Origin: an uncultured Actinomycetes bacterium
GTDB taxonomy: Bacteria > Actinomycetota > Actinomycetes > Nanopelagicales > Nanopelagicaceae
Length of the DNA stretch: 34,450 nucleotides
Assembly: GCA_903874255.1 (NCBI GenBank)
Contig: CAIQRN010000074.1
Span: 1-34,450 of the forward strand
Direction: 5' to 3'
The position numbers were made by a program, and so were the translations under genes. The notes below the pieces were generated by a model, which was not told the DNA's origin, did not search any database, and was given only the letters and a program-made list of their open reading frames with translations. Shown piece after piece: positions 1 to 10,195 of the stretch. Positions within the stretch are counted from its first letter, which is position 1. Every line of letters starts with the position of its first letter.

Positions 1-438
1 GACCGCGCGTGAAACGCCAAGATTTTTTGTGAACAAGGAGCCCAACTTATTGGCCCACCCGGGTTTTATATTTGCTTCGTGAATTACGATTGGAACATTG
101 CTTATGCGGGCCGCAATGTATGCGGGAGCGCTTACGTATCCACCAAAACCAATAAGCAAGTCTGCATTGCGTAATACTTTCTTTGCAGCTCTTACGGATG
201 CGAGCAAATCAATTGGCACGCGCAGCCACTGAAGCGATGGTTTTCTGGCGACCACTACTTTTGGGATATTGAAAAGATCAAAGCCTGCGGCTGGTACCAG
301 AGTATTTTCGAGCCCCTGAGATGTTCCGAGAAATGTAATCCGATCATCGGGCTGTTCTAATTTCCATGCTCTAGCTACTGCAAGTGCCGGCTCTACATGA
401 CCAGCAGTGCCTCCACCAGCTAAAACTATCGAAGCCAT
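1..438 (-). CDS. murG: UDP-N-acetylglucosamine--N-acetylmuramyl-(pentapeptide) pyrophosphoryl-undecaprenol GlcNAc transferase MurG (N-terminal part, truncated by window edge)
   Basis: Reverse strand reads MASIVLAGGGTAGHVEPALAVARAW..., with the GGGTAGHxxPALA motif; dcw operon context; runs off the left edge. Confidence 0.93.
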   Translation of the reverse strand, partial: MASIVLAGGGTAGHVEPALAVARAWKLEQPDDRITFLGTSQGLENTLVPAAGFDLFNIPKVVVARKPSLQWLRVPIDLLASVRAAKKVLRNADLLIGFGGYVSAPAYIAARISNVPIVIHEANIKPGWANKLGSLFTKNLGVSRAV

Positions 439-1598
439 GTCCATCCCGATTTCTGTAACTCAGAATATATTTCTGCATCTCGACGCGCTGCACCAATGAC
501 AAATGCAATGCCCATAAATGTAGAAATCAATGCCGATCCTCCGTATGAGATTAAGGGCAAAGTTACTCCGACCACAGGCAAAACGCTGATTGCCGAACCA
601 ATGTTAAGAATAGTTTGTATTCCAATCCAGCAACCAATCCCGCAACAAACATACCTATCCATTGGCTCATTTGCTCGCTGTGCAATTCTAAATATTGCAA
701 AAATTAGGACTGCAAGTAGAAATAATGTAGCTACTGCGCCGAATAAACCAAGCTCTTCGCCGATTACCGAAAAAATGAAATCGGTGTGAGCCTCTGCCAA
801 ATTCCCCCACTTTTGACGGCTTGCCCCAAGACCAACACCAAATAAGCCACCACTAGCCAAGCCCAAGAGACTGTGTGCAGGCTGCCATCCAAAATTTTGA
901 TACTGATCTTCGGCAAAGGGATTGAGAAAAACTAAGAATCTTTGCACTCGATATGTTTCAGACATAATGAGTACCGCGATTCCAAAGAATCCGATGCTTG
1001 TCACCAATGCAAATATGCCTAGGCGAACACCACTGACCCACAATAAACCCGCGAGAACAAATGCAAACACAGATGCGGTACCAAGGTCTCCACCAATTAA
1101 GACCAATAAAATACATACCAAAAATACGGGGGCTATCAATTTAATTACATTGGCTTGGATATCTCCAGATTTTTCACGCCTTGCAAGAATGAATCCCGCC
1201 CAGAGAATAACTAAAAATTTTGCCAATTCGCTTGGCTGTACATCAACAAAACCTAAACTGATCCAATTGTGATTACCGTTGACCGTTTTTCCAACTCGGG
1301 CAAACTGAACTACAGCAAGAAGCGCAACGGAAAACAGCACGCCAATTTTAGCAAACACCTTCCACTGAGCCAGAGATATTCTCGATAGTGCCCAGGTCAT
1401 CGGAATGCTTAAAGCTAAAAACAAAAGTTGTCGAAATATTATGGCGTACGTTGTCCCTTTATTTTCAAGGGAATATATCGATGAGGCAGAGAAAACCATT
1501 ACTAGACCAAATAGACTTAAAATCGTTGAGCTCGCCAAGAGCATGTAATAGAGATTTACTGGCCGCTTAAAAACACTTTGCTTTTGTTCAATTTGCAT
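426..1598 (-). CDS. ftsW: Peptidoglycan polymerase/cell division protein FtsW (SEDS family)
   Basis: Multi-TM SEDS protein (GDLGTA, FIFSVIGEELGLFGA, PLISYGGSALIS). The ORF-track start at 1766 lies inside murD; MQIEQKQSVFKRP at 1598 is the likely start. Confidence 0.92.
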   Translation of the reverse strand: MQIEQKQSVFKRPVNLYYMLLASSTILSLFGLVMVFSASSIYSLENKGTTYAIIFRQLLFLALSIPMTWALSRISLAQWKVFAKIGVLFSVALLAVVQFARVGKTVNGNHNWISLGFVDVQPSELAKFLVILWAGFILARREKSGDIQANVIKLIAPVFLVCILLVLIGGDLGTASVFAFVLAGLLWVSGVRLGIFALVTSIGFFGIAVLIMSETYRVQRFLVFLNPFAEDQYQNFGWQPAHSLLGLASGGLFGVGLGASRQKWGNLAEAHTDFIFSVIGEELGLFGAVATLFLLAVLIFAIFRIAQRANEPMDRYVCCGIGCWIGIQTILNIGSAISVLPVVGVTLPLISYGGSALISTFMGIAFVIGAARRDAEIYSELQKSGWTWLR

Positions 1599-2982
1599 GT
1601 TGCACCATTTTTTCGACTGAGCGGATAAATCTGTCACCACGATCTGCATATGAGATGAACTGGTCCATTGATGCACAAGCAGGCGCAAGCAGCACAACAT
1701 CGCCTTCAGAAGCGATAACAAGGGCTCGCGCAACGATGTCATCCATAAACGAATTCGACTCTCCACCTTTTATGTAATCGCTTTGAGGTTTAATCGAAAT
1801 CCGTACAGTTTCAGGTGAGTATCGAATAAATGCTCGCTCAATTAATTCTGCATCAGAACCAATTAAAATAGCTGCCTTAATATTTTTTGCAATCTTTTGG
1901 ACGAGTTCGTCCATTTCTGCGCCTTTTGCTAATCCCCCAGCGATCCAGATTATTGAGGAATAAGACGAGAGAGAAGCGGCAGCCGCATGCGGGTTAGTTG
2001 CTTTTGAATCATTTATCCAGGTAATGGAGTTTTTGGTGGCAACGGTCTCAATTCGATGACGCCCAGGTCGAAATGCAATAACTGCAGCTCTAATTTCTTC
2101 ATGCTTCACTCCGATGCATCGAGCAAGTGCACCGGCAGCCAAAGTGTTTGAAACATTATGCGGAATCGTTGGTTGGACTTCCATGAGCTCGGCAAAAATT
2201 GATGCCTCCTGTGGGTCGTTTACAAAAGCGCGATCAACTAATAATTCTTCAACTAAACCGATCTCACCAGGTGACGGCGTTCCAAGTGTGTAGAAAGCTT
2301 TTTTTCCGTGCCACGCCTGACTCCTCATAAGTATCTCGGAATCATCGGCATTTAATATTGCAATCTCCGAGCGTTCAAGTAATGAAAATTTATCGCCGGC
2401 ATATGAATCAAAGTCGCCATGCCAATCTAAATGGTCTTGCGCAATGTTTAATATGGCGCTTCCTACAAACTCAGCTTGGGTGCTCCAGTGAAGTTGGAAT
2501 GATGAAAGTTCAAGAACTAAAACATCGTACTGTTGATTGCTCTCAACGGCATCAATCACGGTATCGCCAACATTGCCACAAGCAATAGCTTTTAAACCGC
2601 CAGATCTAATCATGGCAGCAACTAGCTCTACCGTGGAGGTCTTGCCGTTAGTACCAGTAACAGCTAGCCATCTCTGTTGCGGTGCTACTTCATTTTTTAT
2701 ATTCCAGGCTAAATCAATTTCATTGAGTAAAGGAATCTGCAATTCACGCGCTCGGACTATTAGTGGGTGATTTACTCGCCAACCAGGTGAAACGACAATC
2801 TTTGTATAGTCCAAAGAATTCACTTGAGAAGTCTTAATTACTTTGTGAGCGCTATGAACATTTTCGGAATCATCGGCAATTGTTATCAATGCACCTCTTT
2901 TTGCCAGTGCATTTGCGACTGAATTTCCAGTTACACCAGCACCTAGAATTAATAGATTTTCACCTGCGAATGAGAGTTGCAT
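1588..2982 (-). CDS. murD: UDP-N-acetylmuramoylalanine--D-glutamate ligase
   Basis: Mur ligase ATP motif VTGTNGKTSTVEL, NDSKATNPHAA; operon context. Confidence 0.95.
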   Translation of the reverse strand: MQLSFAGENLLILGAGVTGNSVANALAKRGALITIADDSENVHSAHKVIKTSQVNSLDYTKIVVSPGWRVNHPLIVRARELQIPLLNEIDLAWNIKNEVAPQQRWLAVTGTNGKTSTVELVAAMIRSGGLKAIACGNVGDTVIDAVESNQQYDVLVLELSSFQLHWSTQAEFVGSAILNIAQDHLDWHGDFDSYAGDKFSLLERSEIAILNADDSEILMRSQAWHGKKAFYTLGTPSPGEIGLVEELLVDRAFVNDPQEASIFAELMEVQPTIPHNVSNTLAAGALARCIGVKHEEIRAAVIAFRPGRHRIETVATKNSITWINDSKATNPHAAAASLSSYSSIIWIAGGLAKGAEMDELVQKIAKNIKAAILIGSDAELIERAFIRYSPETVRISIKPQSDYIKGGESNSFMDDIVARALVIASEGDVVLLAPACASMDQFISYADRGDRFIRSVEKMVQHAN

Positions 2983-2986
2983 ACAA

Positions 2987-4051
2987 TTACTTAACTACCC
3001 ATTGGGCATAAAACAGACCAATTCCACCTGCGACGCTAAGTCCGGCAATGATCCAAAAACGAATAACCACGGTAATTTCTTCCCAACCTTTTAATTCAAA
3101 GTGGTGATGAAGTGGGGCCATTCTAAAGACTCTTTTTCCTCCGCTAATTTTAAAATACACAGTTTGAATAACTACAGAAAGCGTGATGATCACAAAAAGT
3201 CCGCCAAGTGGAACAAGAAGTAGTTCAACGCGAAGAGTTGAAGCGAAACCTGCAATCGCTGCACCAAGTGCAAGTGAACCGGTGTCACCCATAATAATTT
3301 TTGCAGGTGCGGTATTCCACCACAAGAATCCAATACAGCCTCCTGCAAATGCCGCAGCAAGGACTGCTAGATCCAAAGGATCGCGCACTTGATAACAGCC
3401 CGTAGTTGCGATGGCACCATCTTGACAACTTTGACCAAATTCCCAGACGCCGATTAAAACAAAAGATAGGAATGTCATGATGGTTGCACCTGTTGCTAGG
3501 CCATCTAGACCATCAGTGAGATTTACTCCATTGCTTGCTGACATCACCATAATGACGATGAAGAGAATTACTCCAAAAGTTCCTAGGTACAGAGTAGTTT
3601 CGCTCACTCCAGATAAGTACAGTGAAATCGGCGTCAATTGATTACTGTCTGGAAATTGCAAACCAAGATAACCAAAAGCACCGGCTAGAGTTGCTTGAGC
3701 TAATAACTTATAGCGCCCCTTTAACCCTCTTGAATTTTGACGAGAAACTTTCAGCCAATCATCAAGGAAACCAACGAAACCAAGTCCAACTACTAACCCA
3801 ATGATGAGTACAGCTGAGGTGGTCATGGTTGTTCCTGTAAATATATGTGCGACTACATATCCAAGAATGGCGGCAGTAATGAAGATGATTCCACCCATGG
3901 TTGGAGTTCCATGTTTTGTTTTATGAGTAGATGGTCCGTCATCGCGGATGATTTGTCCGTAGCCACGTCCTGCAAGAATATGAATCAACCCTTTTGTTCC
4001 AAAGAGAGCAAATGCCAACGCGAATGCTCCTGCAATTAATATCCGTGTCAT
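2987..4051 (-). CDS. mraY: Phospho-N-acetylmuramoyl-pentapeptide transferase
   Basis: KHGTPTMGG, NLTDGLDGLA, APLHHHFELKGW motifs. Confidence 0.96.
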   Translation of the reverse strand: MTRILIAGAFALAFALFGTKGLIHILAGRGYGQIIRDDGPSTHKTKHGTPTMGGIIFITAAILGYVVAHIFTGTTMTTSAVLIIGLVVGLGFVGFLDDWLKVSRQNSRGLKGRYKLLAQATLAGAFGYLGLQFPDSNQLTPISLYLSGVSETTLYLGTFGVILFIVIMVMSASNGVNLTDGLDGLATGATIMTFLSFVLIGVWEFGQSCQDGAIATTGCYQVRDPLDLAVLAAAFAGGCIGFLWWNTAPAKIIMGDTGSLALGAAIAGFASTLRVELLLVPLGGLFVIITLSVVIQTVYFKISGGKRVFRMAPLHHHFELKGWEEITVVIRFWIIAGLSVAGGIGLFYAQWVVK

Positions 4052-5424
4052 TCACTTACCCCAATCTTTTCCATCCACATTCTCTCTAACTCTTGTGCCA
4101 ATAACTCAAAATGTTCAGAGCGTGAAGCTTTCACTAAAACAACATCACCGGCACGAAAATGTTCAAGTAATTTCAAAGCTGATTCCACTGTTGGATGATG
4201 GTGAACACTCATCGCACCAACTGGTGATCCATACTCTGGGGCATTAATGACAACCAAGTGATCAATGCCCAACTCATGAGCAAGAGTGCCAATTGTCAGG
4301 CTTTGTTCGGCTTGTGACTCGCCGAGTTCCTGCATCTTTCCTACAAAAGCCCACGCCGCTCCACCACGTTCTTGTGCAAAGAGAACTAAGGTTCGAAGTG
4401 CCGCCGCCATAGAAACCGGATTGGCGTTATATGAGTCATTTATTATTAGTAAATCGCCACAGTCATGAAGTTCCATCCGCCATTTACTTGAAATCTCACC
4501 GGTAGATAAGGAACTTGCTATAAGTTCGAGTGGTAACGATAGAGCTGTACCAACTGCCGCCACTGCAAGTGCATTTGATATCTGATGTGCGCCGACCAAT
4601 CGCATTCCAACCGCGTCTCTCCCAGCCGGAGTCACAACATCAAAATGTGGGCGGCCTTCACGCATCTCTATATCTGCAGCACGTACTTGTGAACTGCTAT
4701 TTTCTCCGAAAATAATTGTTCGCCCGCTATGGAGCTCGGCCATGGCCGGCGTAAATTCATCGTAACTACCCAGAATCGCAATTCCATCACTAGTTAAAGC
4801 TTTTACTAATTCGCTCTTGGCTTCAACGATTGCTTGTTGACTTCCAAATTCACCAATGTGAGCGGTCCCCACAGTTAATACCACTGCGATATTGGGCTGA
4901 GCAATTTCACACAAGCGAGTGATATCGCCCTTATGGCGCGCACCCATCTCTAAAATACAAAAACGAGTACGTTCATCACATTCCAACAAAGTAATAGGCA
5001 TCCCAAGATCATTATTGAACGAGCCACTTGGTGCAATCGTTGGCCCGACTGCAATCAACATATGCGCCAATAAATCTTTCGTACTTGTCTTGCCCTGTGA
5101 ACCAGTTATGGCAATTACTGTTAAATTCTCTAAGCGTTTGCGAACAAAGGTGGCGATAACTGACAAGGCTTCAATAACATCAGGAACAACTATGCATGGC
5201 CCATCGACTCGATGTGTGGTTATAGAAAACACCGCACCATTACGGTAGGCATCAGCAATAAATTCATGACCGTCCGTGCTCGCACCTTTAAGCGCTAGAA
5301 AGAAACTCCCTGGCTTTGCTATGCGAGAATCGAAGACCGGGGCCTTGGAAACAAGTAGGTCTTTGTCACAGAAAAGTTCGCCACCAATTAAAAGTGCGAT
5401 TTCTCCTGCAGTTAATGTAATCAT
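4048..5424 (-). CDS. murF: UDP-N-acetylmuramoyl-tripeptide--D-alanyl-D-alanine ligase
   Basis: AITGSQGKTSTKDLL, NDSYNANPVSM; overlaps mraY by 4 nt. Confidence 0.95.
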   Translation of the reverse strand: MITLTAGEIALLIGGELFCDKDLLVSKAPVFDSRIAKPGSFFLALKGASTDGHEFIADAYRNGAVFSITTHRVDGPCIVVPDVIEALSVIATFVRKRLENLTVIAITGSQGKTSTKDLLAHMLIAVGPTIAPSGSFNNDLGMPITLLECDERTRFCILEMGARHKGDITRLCEIAQPNIAVVLTVGTAHIGEFGSQQAIVEAKSELVKALTSDGIAILGSYDEFTPAMAELHSGRTIIFGENSSSQVRAADIEMREGRPHFDVVTPAGRDAVGMRLVGAHQISNALAVAAVGTALSLPLELIASSLSTGEISSKWRMELHDCGDLLIINDSYNANPVSMAAALRTLVLFAQERGGAAWAFVGKMQELGESQAEQSLTIGTLAHELGIDHLVVINAPEYGSPVGAMSVHHHPTVESALKLLEHFRAGDVVLVKASRSEHFELLAQELERMWMEKIGVSE

Positions 5425-6911
5425 GCTTTATCTTCAATCGCTTTAGCTAGCTCAATGCGATCGTCGAATTCATAATTAATTCCATTGATTTCCTGACCCT
5501 TTTCATGGCCCTTTCCTAAAATCATTACAACGTCACCCGCAGAAGCAAGATCTACAGCTTTCTTTATCGCTGATGCGCGATCGACTATCACTTCACTAGG
5601 TGTTATTACATCAATATCTAGAACCATCTGAACTAAAATCTCTTCTGGCTTTTCGCTTCTTGGATTATCGCTAGTAAAAATTGCGATATCTGAACCCTCA
5701 TGTAGCGCTTGCCCCATAAGCGTGCGTTTTGTTTTATCTCGGTCTCCGCCACACCCTAGAACGGCAATTACTTTGCCATCAGAAATCTGATGAGCGGTTT
5801 CTAATACTCGCTTAACTGCATCGGGCGAATGTGCGTAATCTACAAGTGCCGTAAAATTCTGGCCTAGTCGGACTGCCTCAAGTCGGCCCGTTGCGCCTTT
5901 TAGAGTTGGCAAAATCGCAGCAATATCGATTGGATCGATTCCGCTTTCAAATGCAATTGCAACGGCCATTAATAAGTTATCGAAGTTATAGCCACCATGT
6001 AGTTGTGTCTTTGCTTCAATCAATATTCCACCCGTACCGCGAATCGAAACTGAAGCCCCAACATAATCAGTTTCAATTGAATTGAAATGCCATGTTGCTT
6101 GTCTATCCAATCTGGAAACAGTTACGACTGGTAACTCTGTTTGCTTTGCAAGTCGTAAGCCATGCTCATCATCAATATTTATTACCGCTAAGTCAGCATA
6201 CTCAAAGGTGAACAATGCAGCTTTTGCCTTGAAATAATCCTCCATGGTTTTATGAAAATCCAAATGATCTTGGGAAAGATTTGTGAATCCGACTACTGCA
6301 AAATGACTTCCCCGTACTCGATCTAAAGTAATTGCATGACTAGATACTTCCATTACTAAATTTCTCATGTGTCTCTCACGCATAACCGCTGATAGCGCTT
6401 GCAAATCGCTACTTTCAGGCGTCGTCCGTTTGCTGGCTAGAATCTCAACACCGATTCGGGTTTCTACAGTTCCAATTAACCCGCTCTCGCGACCCGCAGC
6501 GCTCATAATTTGGTGCAATAAAGTGGTTACTGTGGTTTTTCCATTAGTTCCTGTGACTCCAACGCTATAAAGATCACGCATCGGTTCTGAATAAAACCAG
6601 GCGCTCACAATTCCGGCGGCTCTACGTGGGTTTGCAGAAATCAGCACGGGAACCCCGGTCACTTTAAGTGCACCTGACTCATCAGTGAGAACAGCGACTG
6701 CACCACGTGCGATTGCATCTGCAGCAAAATCTGCTCCATGATGATTTTCCCCAGGAAGGGCAATAAATAGATCACCCGGAACCACTGCATTACTTGTTTG
6801 TGCAATTCCGCTTACTTCACAAATCTGATCAACTGTTGGATCTAACTGTGCACCAACTACATCTGCAATCGCACTTAATCTCTTCGAATGATTAGCCAGC
6901 GGTCGTTGCAT
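5421..6911 (-). CDS. murE: UDP-N-acetylmuramoyl-L-alanyl-D-glutamate--diaminopimelate ligase type MurE
   Basis: GVTGTNGKTTVTTLL, DNPRSEKPEEI (a typical Dap-ligase motif), GKGHEKGQEI. Confidence 0.95.
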   Translation of the reverse strand: MQRPLANHSKRLSAIADVVGAQLDPTVDQICEVSGIAQTSNAVVPGDLFIALPGENHHGADFAADAIARGAVAVLTDESGALKVTGVPVLISANPRRAAGIVSAWFYSEPMRDLYSVGVTGTNGKTTVTTLLHQIMSAAGRESGLIGTVETRIGVEILASKRTTPESSDLQALSAVMRERHMRNLVMEVSSHAITLDRVRGSHFAVVGFTNLSQDHLDFHKTMEDYFKAKAALFTFEYADLAVINIDDEHGLRLAKQTELPVVTVSRLDRQATWHFNSIETDYVGASVSIRGTGGILIEAKTQLHGGYNFDNLLMAVAIAFESGIDPIDIAAILPTLKGATGRLEAVRLGQNFTALVDYAHSPDAVKRVLETAHQISDGKVIAVLGCGGDRDKTKRTLMGQALHEGSDIAIFTSDNPRSEKPEEILVQMVLDIDVITPSEVIVDRASAIKKAVDLASAGDVVMILGKGHEKGQEINGINYEFDDRIELAKAIEDKA

Positions 6912-8691
6912 TGGTCACCTTCTTTGCTTGCAAATCTTTTTCATTGAGTGCAACAGGGACAATTGTTGATCCAGTTGGAGCTATGTGGCGACTTTGCAAA
7001 ACAAAAGTCATCACTTTTTTAAATACTGGCCCAGCTAATGTGCCTCCCCAGTGTTGTCCTTTTGGATTTTGAATAGTCACGCTAATTACATAAGCCGGCC
7101 TGTCGGCTGGAGCAAAACCAATAAACGAAGCTGTATATCCTCGATAGCACCCACATGTGTCATCAATTCGCATTGCGGTTCCAGTTTTACCGGCAACCCG
7201 ATAGCCAGGTATCGCTGCGCTCGGTGCAGTTCCATTTGCAGAAACAACGCTTTCCATCATCAATCTCAGGGCTTGAGCAGTTTGTGCACTTACGGCACGT
7301 TGACTTGTTCGATTTCCCGCAGGAGTGAAATTACCGCTCGCATCAGTAATTCCCGCAATCACTGTTGGCGAAACCCGCACTCCATCATTAGCAATTGTTG
7401 CAAAAATACTTGTCGCTTGAAGCGCAGTGACAGAGTATCCCTGACCGAATGCCATTGTTGGGGCAGTTGTGCCAGACCAGTCGGCAACTTTACGTAAAAT
7501 CCCACGCGACTCCCCCTGCAAACCCGAGCCAGTGCTTACGCCCACGCCAAATTTCTGTAGATATGAATACAAAGTTTGATGCGAAAGAAGTTCGCCAACT
7601 TTTATAGATCCGGTATTACTTGAAATCGCTAAAATTCCTGAAGTGGTCAACCGCTCTGTGGGATGTTTTTCATGATCGTGAAAAAGTTTATTGGAACGTT
7701 GAAGTGCATACGGGACAGTGAATACAGTGTTTGGTGTGACTTTCTTTTCTTCAATGGCCGCTGCCATCGTGATTACTTTTCCAGTTGAACCCGGCTCATA
7801 AACTTCCTGAACCGATGGATTTCTCATCTCAACTAATGAAACTCGTGAAGTGTCATTAGGGTCGTAGGTTGGTGCGGTCGCATGTGCCAATATTTCACCG
7901 GTTTTAGGATCCATCACAATGACTGTTCCACTAACCGCACCGGAATCCTTTACAGCTTTTGCAATCGCTTCTGCTGCAACCCATTGCACGTCACGGTCAA
8001 TAGTTAACCGGATTCCACTTCCTTGCTTAGCTGGAATGATTTCAGATTGAGACCCTGGAATTTCTGCACCGCCTGCTGATGCAAATGAATACTTTCCAAT
8101 TGTTCCTGCCAGTAATGAGTTCTTGCTGGATTCAAGTCCAGAAGCACCAACACCATCATGATTTACAAATCCAATAAGTGAAGCAATGAGAGAACCTGAG
8201 GGATATTCACGGATATAGCCACGTTCAGAATAAAAACCGATAATTCTTTGTGGACTCATACTTGGAAAAGCCTTGTTGTATTCCGCTATGGCCGCAGTTA
8301 ACTTCTGCCACACTAATGGCTTTGCATTTTCAAGGACCATGTTCCATTTGCGAGTTCCAGTAATCTTTGCTTCTACTTCTGCTGTAGACATTCCAAGAAT
8401 CGGGGCTATTAAGGCAGAGGTTGCAGTGGGATCAGAAATCTGTGTTTGATCAACGACAATACTTGTTGCCGCAACGCTTCGTGCAAATGCAACACCATTT
8501 ACATCAGTGATTGTCCCTCTAGGTGCTGGCAAAATTTTCGTATTTTCCATTTCATTAATTGCGCGATTTCGATATTCCCCTGCTTGAATTGCCTGCACTT
8601 GAACAAGTCGTACACAAAATAATGCAATAACCAAGGCCAAAACAAAGATCAAACTTCTAATTCGTTTCTGAGCTAAAGAAAAATTACCCAT
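6892..8691 (-). CDS. ftsI: Peptidoglycan D,D-transpeptidase FtsI/PBP3-type
   Basis: Transpeptidase motifs STGK, SSNTG and KTGTA; N-terminal TM; operon position. Confidence 0.94.
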   Translation of the reverse strand: MGNFSLAQKRIRSLIFVLALVIALFCVRLVQVQAIQAGEYRNRAINEMENTKILPAPRGTITDVNGVAFARSVAATSIVVDQTQISDPTATSALIAPILGMSTAEVEAKITGTRKWNMVLENAKPLVWQKLTAAIAEYNKAFPSMSPQRIIGFYSERGYIREYPSGSLIASLIGFVNHDGVGASGLESSKNSLLAGTIGKYSFASAGGAEIPGSQSEIIPAKQGSGIRLTIDRDVQWVAAEAIAKAVKDSGAVSGTVIVMDPKTGEILAHATAPTYDPNDTSRVSLVEMRNPSVQEVYEPGSTGKVITMAAAIEEKKVTPNTVFTVPYALQRSNKLFHDHEKHPTERLTTSGILAISSNTGSIKVGELLSHQTLYSYLQKFGVGVSTGSGLQGESRGILRKVADWSGTTAPTMAFGQGYSVTALQATSIFATIANDGVRVSPTVIAGITDASGNFTPAGNRTSQRAVSAQTAQALRLMMESVVSANGTAPSAAIPGYRVAGKTGTAMRIDDTCGCYRGYTASFIGFAPADRPAYVISVTIQNPKGQHWGGTLAGPVFKKVMTFVLQSRHIAPTGSTIVPVALNEKDLQAKKVTNATTAG

Positions 8692-9091
8692 GATTTACCG
8701 TGCCAGGTGTACTTGCAGGTTGGTCAAGAGTTAAGTACGTAGAACTTGTCGCTGGTTTCATTCCAAGTGCTGTTGCCGCTTGTGCTAACTGCTCAGGCGA
8801 AGAAAGATTATCCATCGTGCGAGATATTGCCTCTCGCTCATCGCTCACCATCTTTGCTTCTTGCTTAAGGTGGCTCAAAGTAAATGCATCTTGGGCAAGC
8901 AAAGTGTTAATAAATAGTAAGAATAGAAGCGTCAATAAACCGAGCGCCGAAACAAACTTTGCAAAATATTTACGGCTCTCCTGCATATCAGCCGTTCCTT
9001 CGGGAACCAGTTTCAAAGCAACCTTTGCGCCTTGAGCGGCAATGACTTGCCGTGAACGGGTAATTGCTGGTGCAAATGAAGTAATCGCCAT
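8684..9091 (-). CDS. FtsL-like septum formation protein (small bitopic membrane protein)
   Basis: 135 aa with a single TM (FVSALGLLTLLFLLFINTLLAQDAF) followed by a coiled-coil-like segment; located between rsmH and ftsI as FtsL typically is. Confidence 0.75.
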   Translation of the reverse strand: MAITSFAPAITRSRQVIAAQGAKVALKLVPEGTADMQESRKYFAKFVSALGLLTLLFLLFINTLLAQDAFTLSHLKQEAKMVSDEREAISRTMDNLSSPEQLAQAATALGMKPATSSTYLTLDQPASTPGTVNHG

Positions 9092-10044
9092 TACGCGGCC
9101 ACTCTTTCAATTGCACGTAATCGAACAGAAGCTGAACGCGGGTTCGTATCAAGTTCGGTTTGCGATGGTGTTTCGCTTCCACGAAAAACAAGTGCGAACT
9201 TTGCGGCAAATTCAGGTAACTCAAATGGGAGGTTGCGAGGAGTGCCCGAAGTTGATGAGGAAACGAATAACTCTTTGACGATTCGATCTTCAAGTGACTG
9301 GAAGGACATCACTACTAGGCGTGCACCTATATTTAATAGCTCCATGGCTGCCGGCAGTGCGCGCGTAATTGCACCTAATTCATCGTTTGTTTCAATACGC
9401 AGGGCCTGAAAAGTACGTTTAGCTGGGTTGCCGCCAGTTCGACGAGTTGCTGCCGGAATTGCATCTTTTATTAATGCTGCCAATTGAGCCGTTGAATTTA
9501 ATGGGGCAACTGCTCTTGCCTTAACAATCGACTCAACAACGCGAGTGGCAAACTTCTCTTCACCATATGTTCGAAGAATTCTTACCAACTGACCAGGCGC
9601 ATATGTATTAACAATCTCGGCAGCTGTTAATGACTGAGTTCTATCCATGCGCATATCAAGTGGTGCATCTTGAGAATATGAAAAACCACGTTCACTTTGA
9701 TCTAATTGCATTGACGAGACGCCTAAATCAAATAGCGCGCCATCTATTTTTGAAAAACCATGTGCTTTAACAGTTTCTGCAATCTGATCAAATGTTGCAT
9801 GTGAAGCATGAAATCGATTTGAAAAATCTGTCAGGCGGTTATTGGCGCTTGCAATTGCATCTTGATCTCGGTCGATGCCGATAACAGTTAGCTGAGGGAA
9901 TTTGGAAAGTAGCGCTTGCGTATGGCCGCCTAGTCCCAGGGTTGCATCGACAACAATTGGCTGCGCTGTTGAAACTATTGCGGGAGAGAGTAAATCAATG
10001 CAACGTTCACGCATTACAGATATGTGTGCGATATTGCTATCCAT
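9091..10044 (-). CDS. rsmH: 16S rRNA (cytosine(1402)-N(4))-methyltransferase RsmH (MraW)
   Basis: HISVMRERCIDLL, DATLGLGGHTQALL, FDLGVSSMQLDQSERGFSY, PAKRTFQALRIETNDEL motifs. Confidence 0.96.
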   Translation of the reverse strand: MDSNIAHISVMRERCIDLLSPAIVSTAQPIVVDATLGLGGHTQALLSKFPQLTVIGIDRDQDAIASANNRLTDFSNRFHASHATFDQIAETVKAHGFSKIDGALFDLGVSSMQLDQSERGFSYSQDAPLDMRMDRTQSLTAAEIVNTYAPGQLVRILRTYGEEKFATRVVESIVKARAVAPLNSTAQLAALIKDAIPAATRRTGGNPAKRTFQALRIETNDELGAITRALPAAMELLNIGARLVVMSFQSLEDRIVKELFVSSSTSGTPRNLPFELPEFAAKFALVFRGSETPSQTELDTNPRSASVRLRAIERVAA

Positions 10045-10091
10045 TACTCCCCCTCTTAATTGGTTTTACTCTGCTAGAAATATTTTTACTG

Positions 10092-10193
10092 CACTCACCT
10101 CTGGTCACCGCCGGCCGACGGATCTATTTGATAACGGCGCCGGGGAAGGGGCGCCGTTATCTTCGAAGGGTCGGCGGTGGCCACAAGTGAGTG
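10092..10193 (-). promoter_or_regulatory. Long hairpin in the mraZ-rsmH spacer; candidate structured 5' leader of rsmH (possible mraW-type RNA element)
   Basis: Perfect 12-nt inverted repeat GATAACGGCGCC (10130-10141) / GGCGCCGTTATC (10150-10161), loop GGGGAAGG. Outer imperfect stem CACTCAC..GTCACCGCCGGCCGAC (10092-10118) with GTCGGCGGTGGCCAC..GTGAGTG (10170-10193). It fills nearly the whole intergenic gap. Confidence 0.7.
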
Positions 10194-10195
10194 AT

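Noticed and set aside
426-1766. ORF-track FtsW start at 1766 (446 aa)
   Set aside because: The first 56 residues lie inside the murD coding sequence and look like out-of-frame translation; the conserved FtsW N-terminus begins at about 1598.
7051-7497. 148-aa plus-strand ORF antisense to ftsI
   Set aside because: Ser/Cys/Arg-rich translation with no recognisable domain, fully antisense to a conserved gene.
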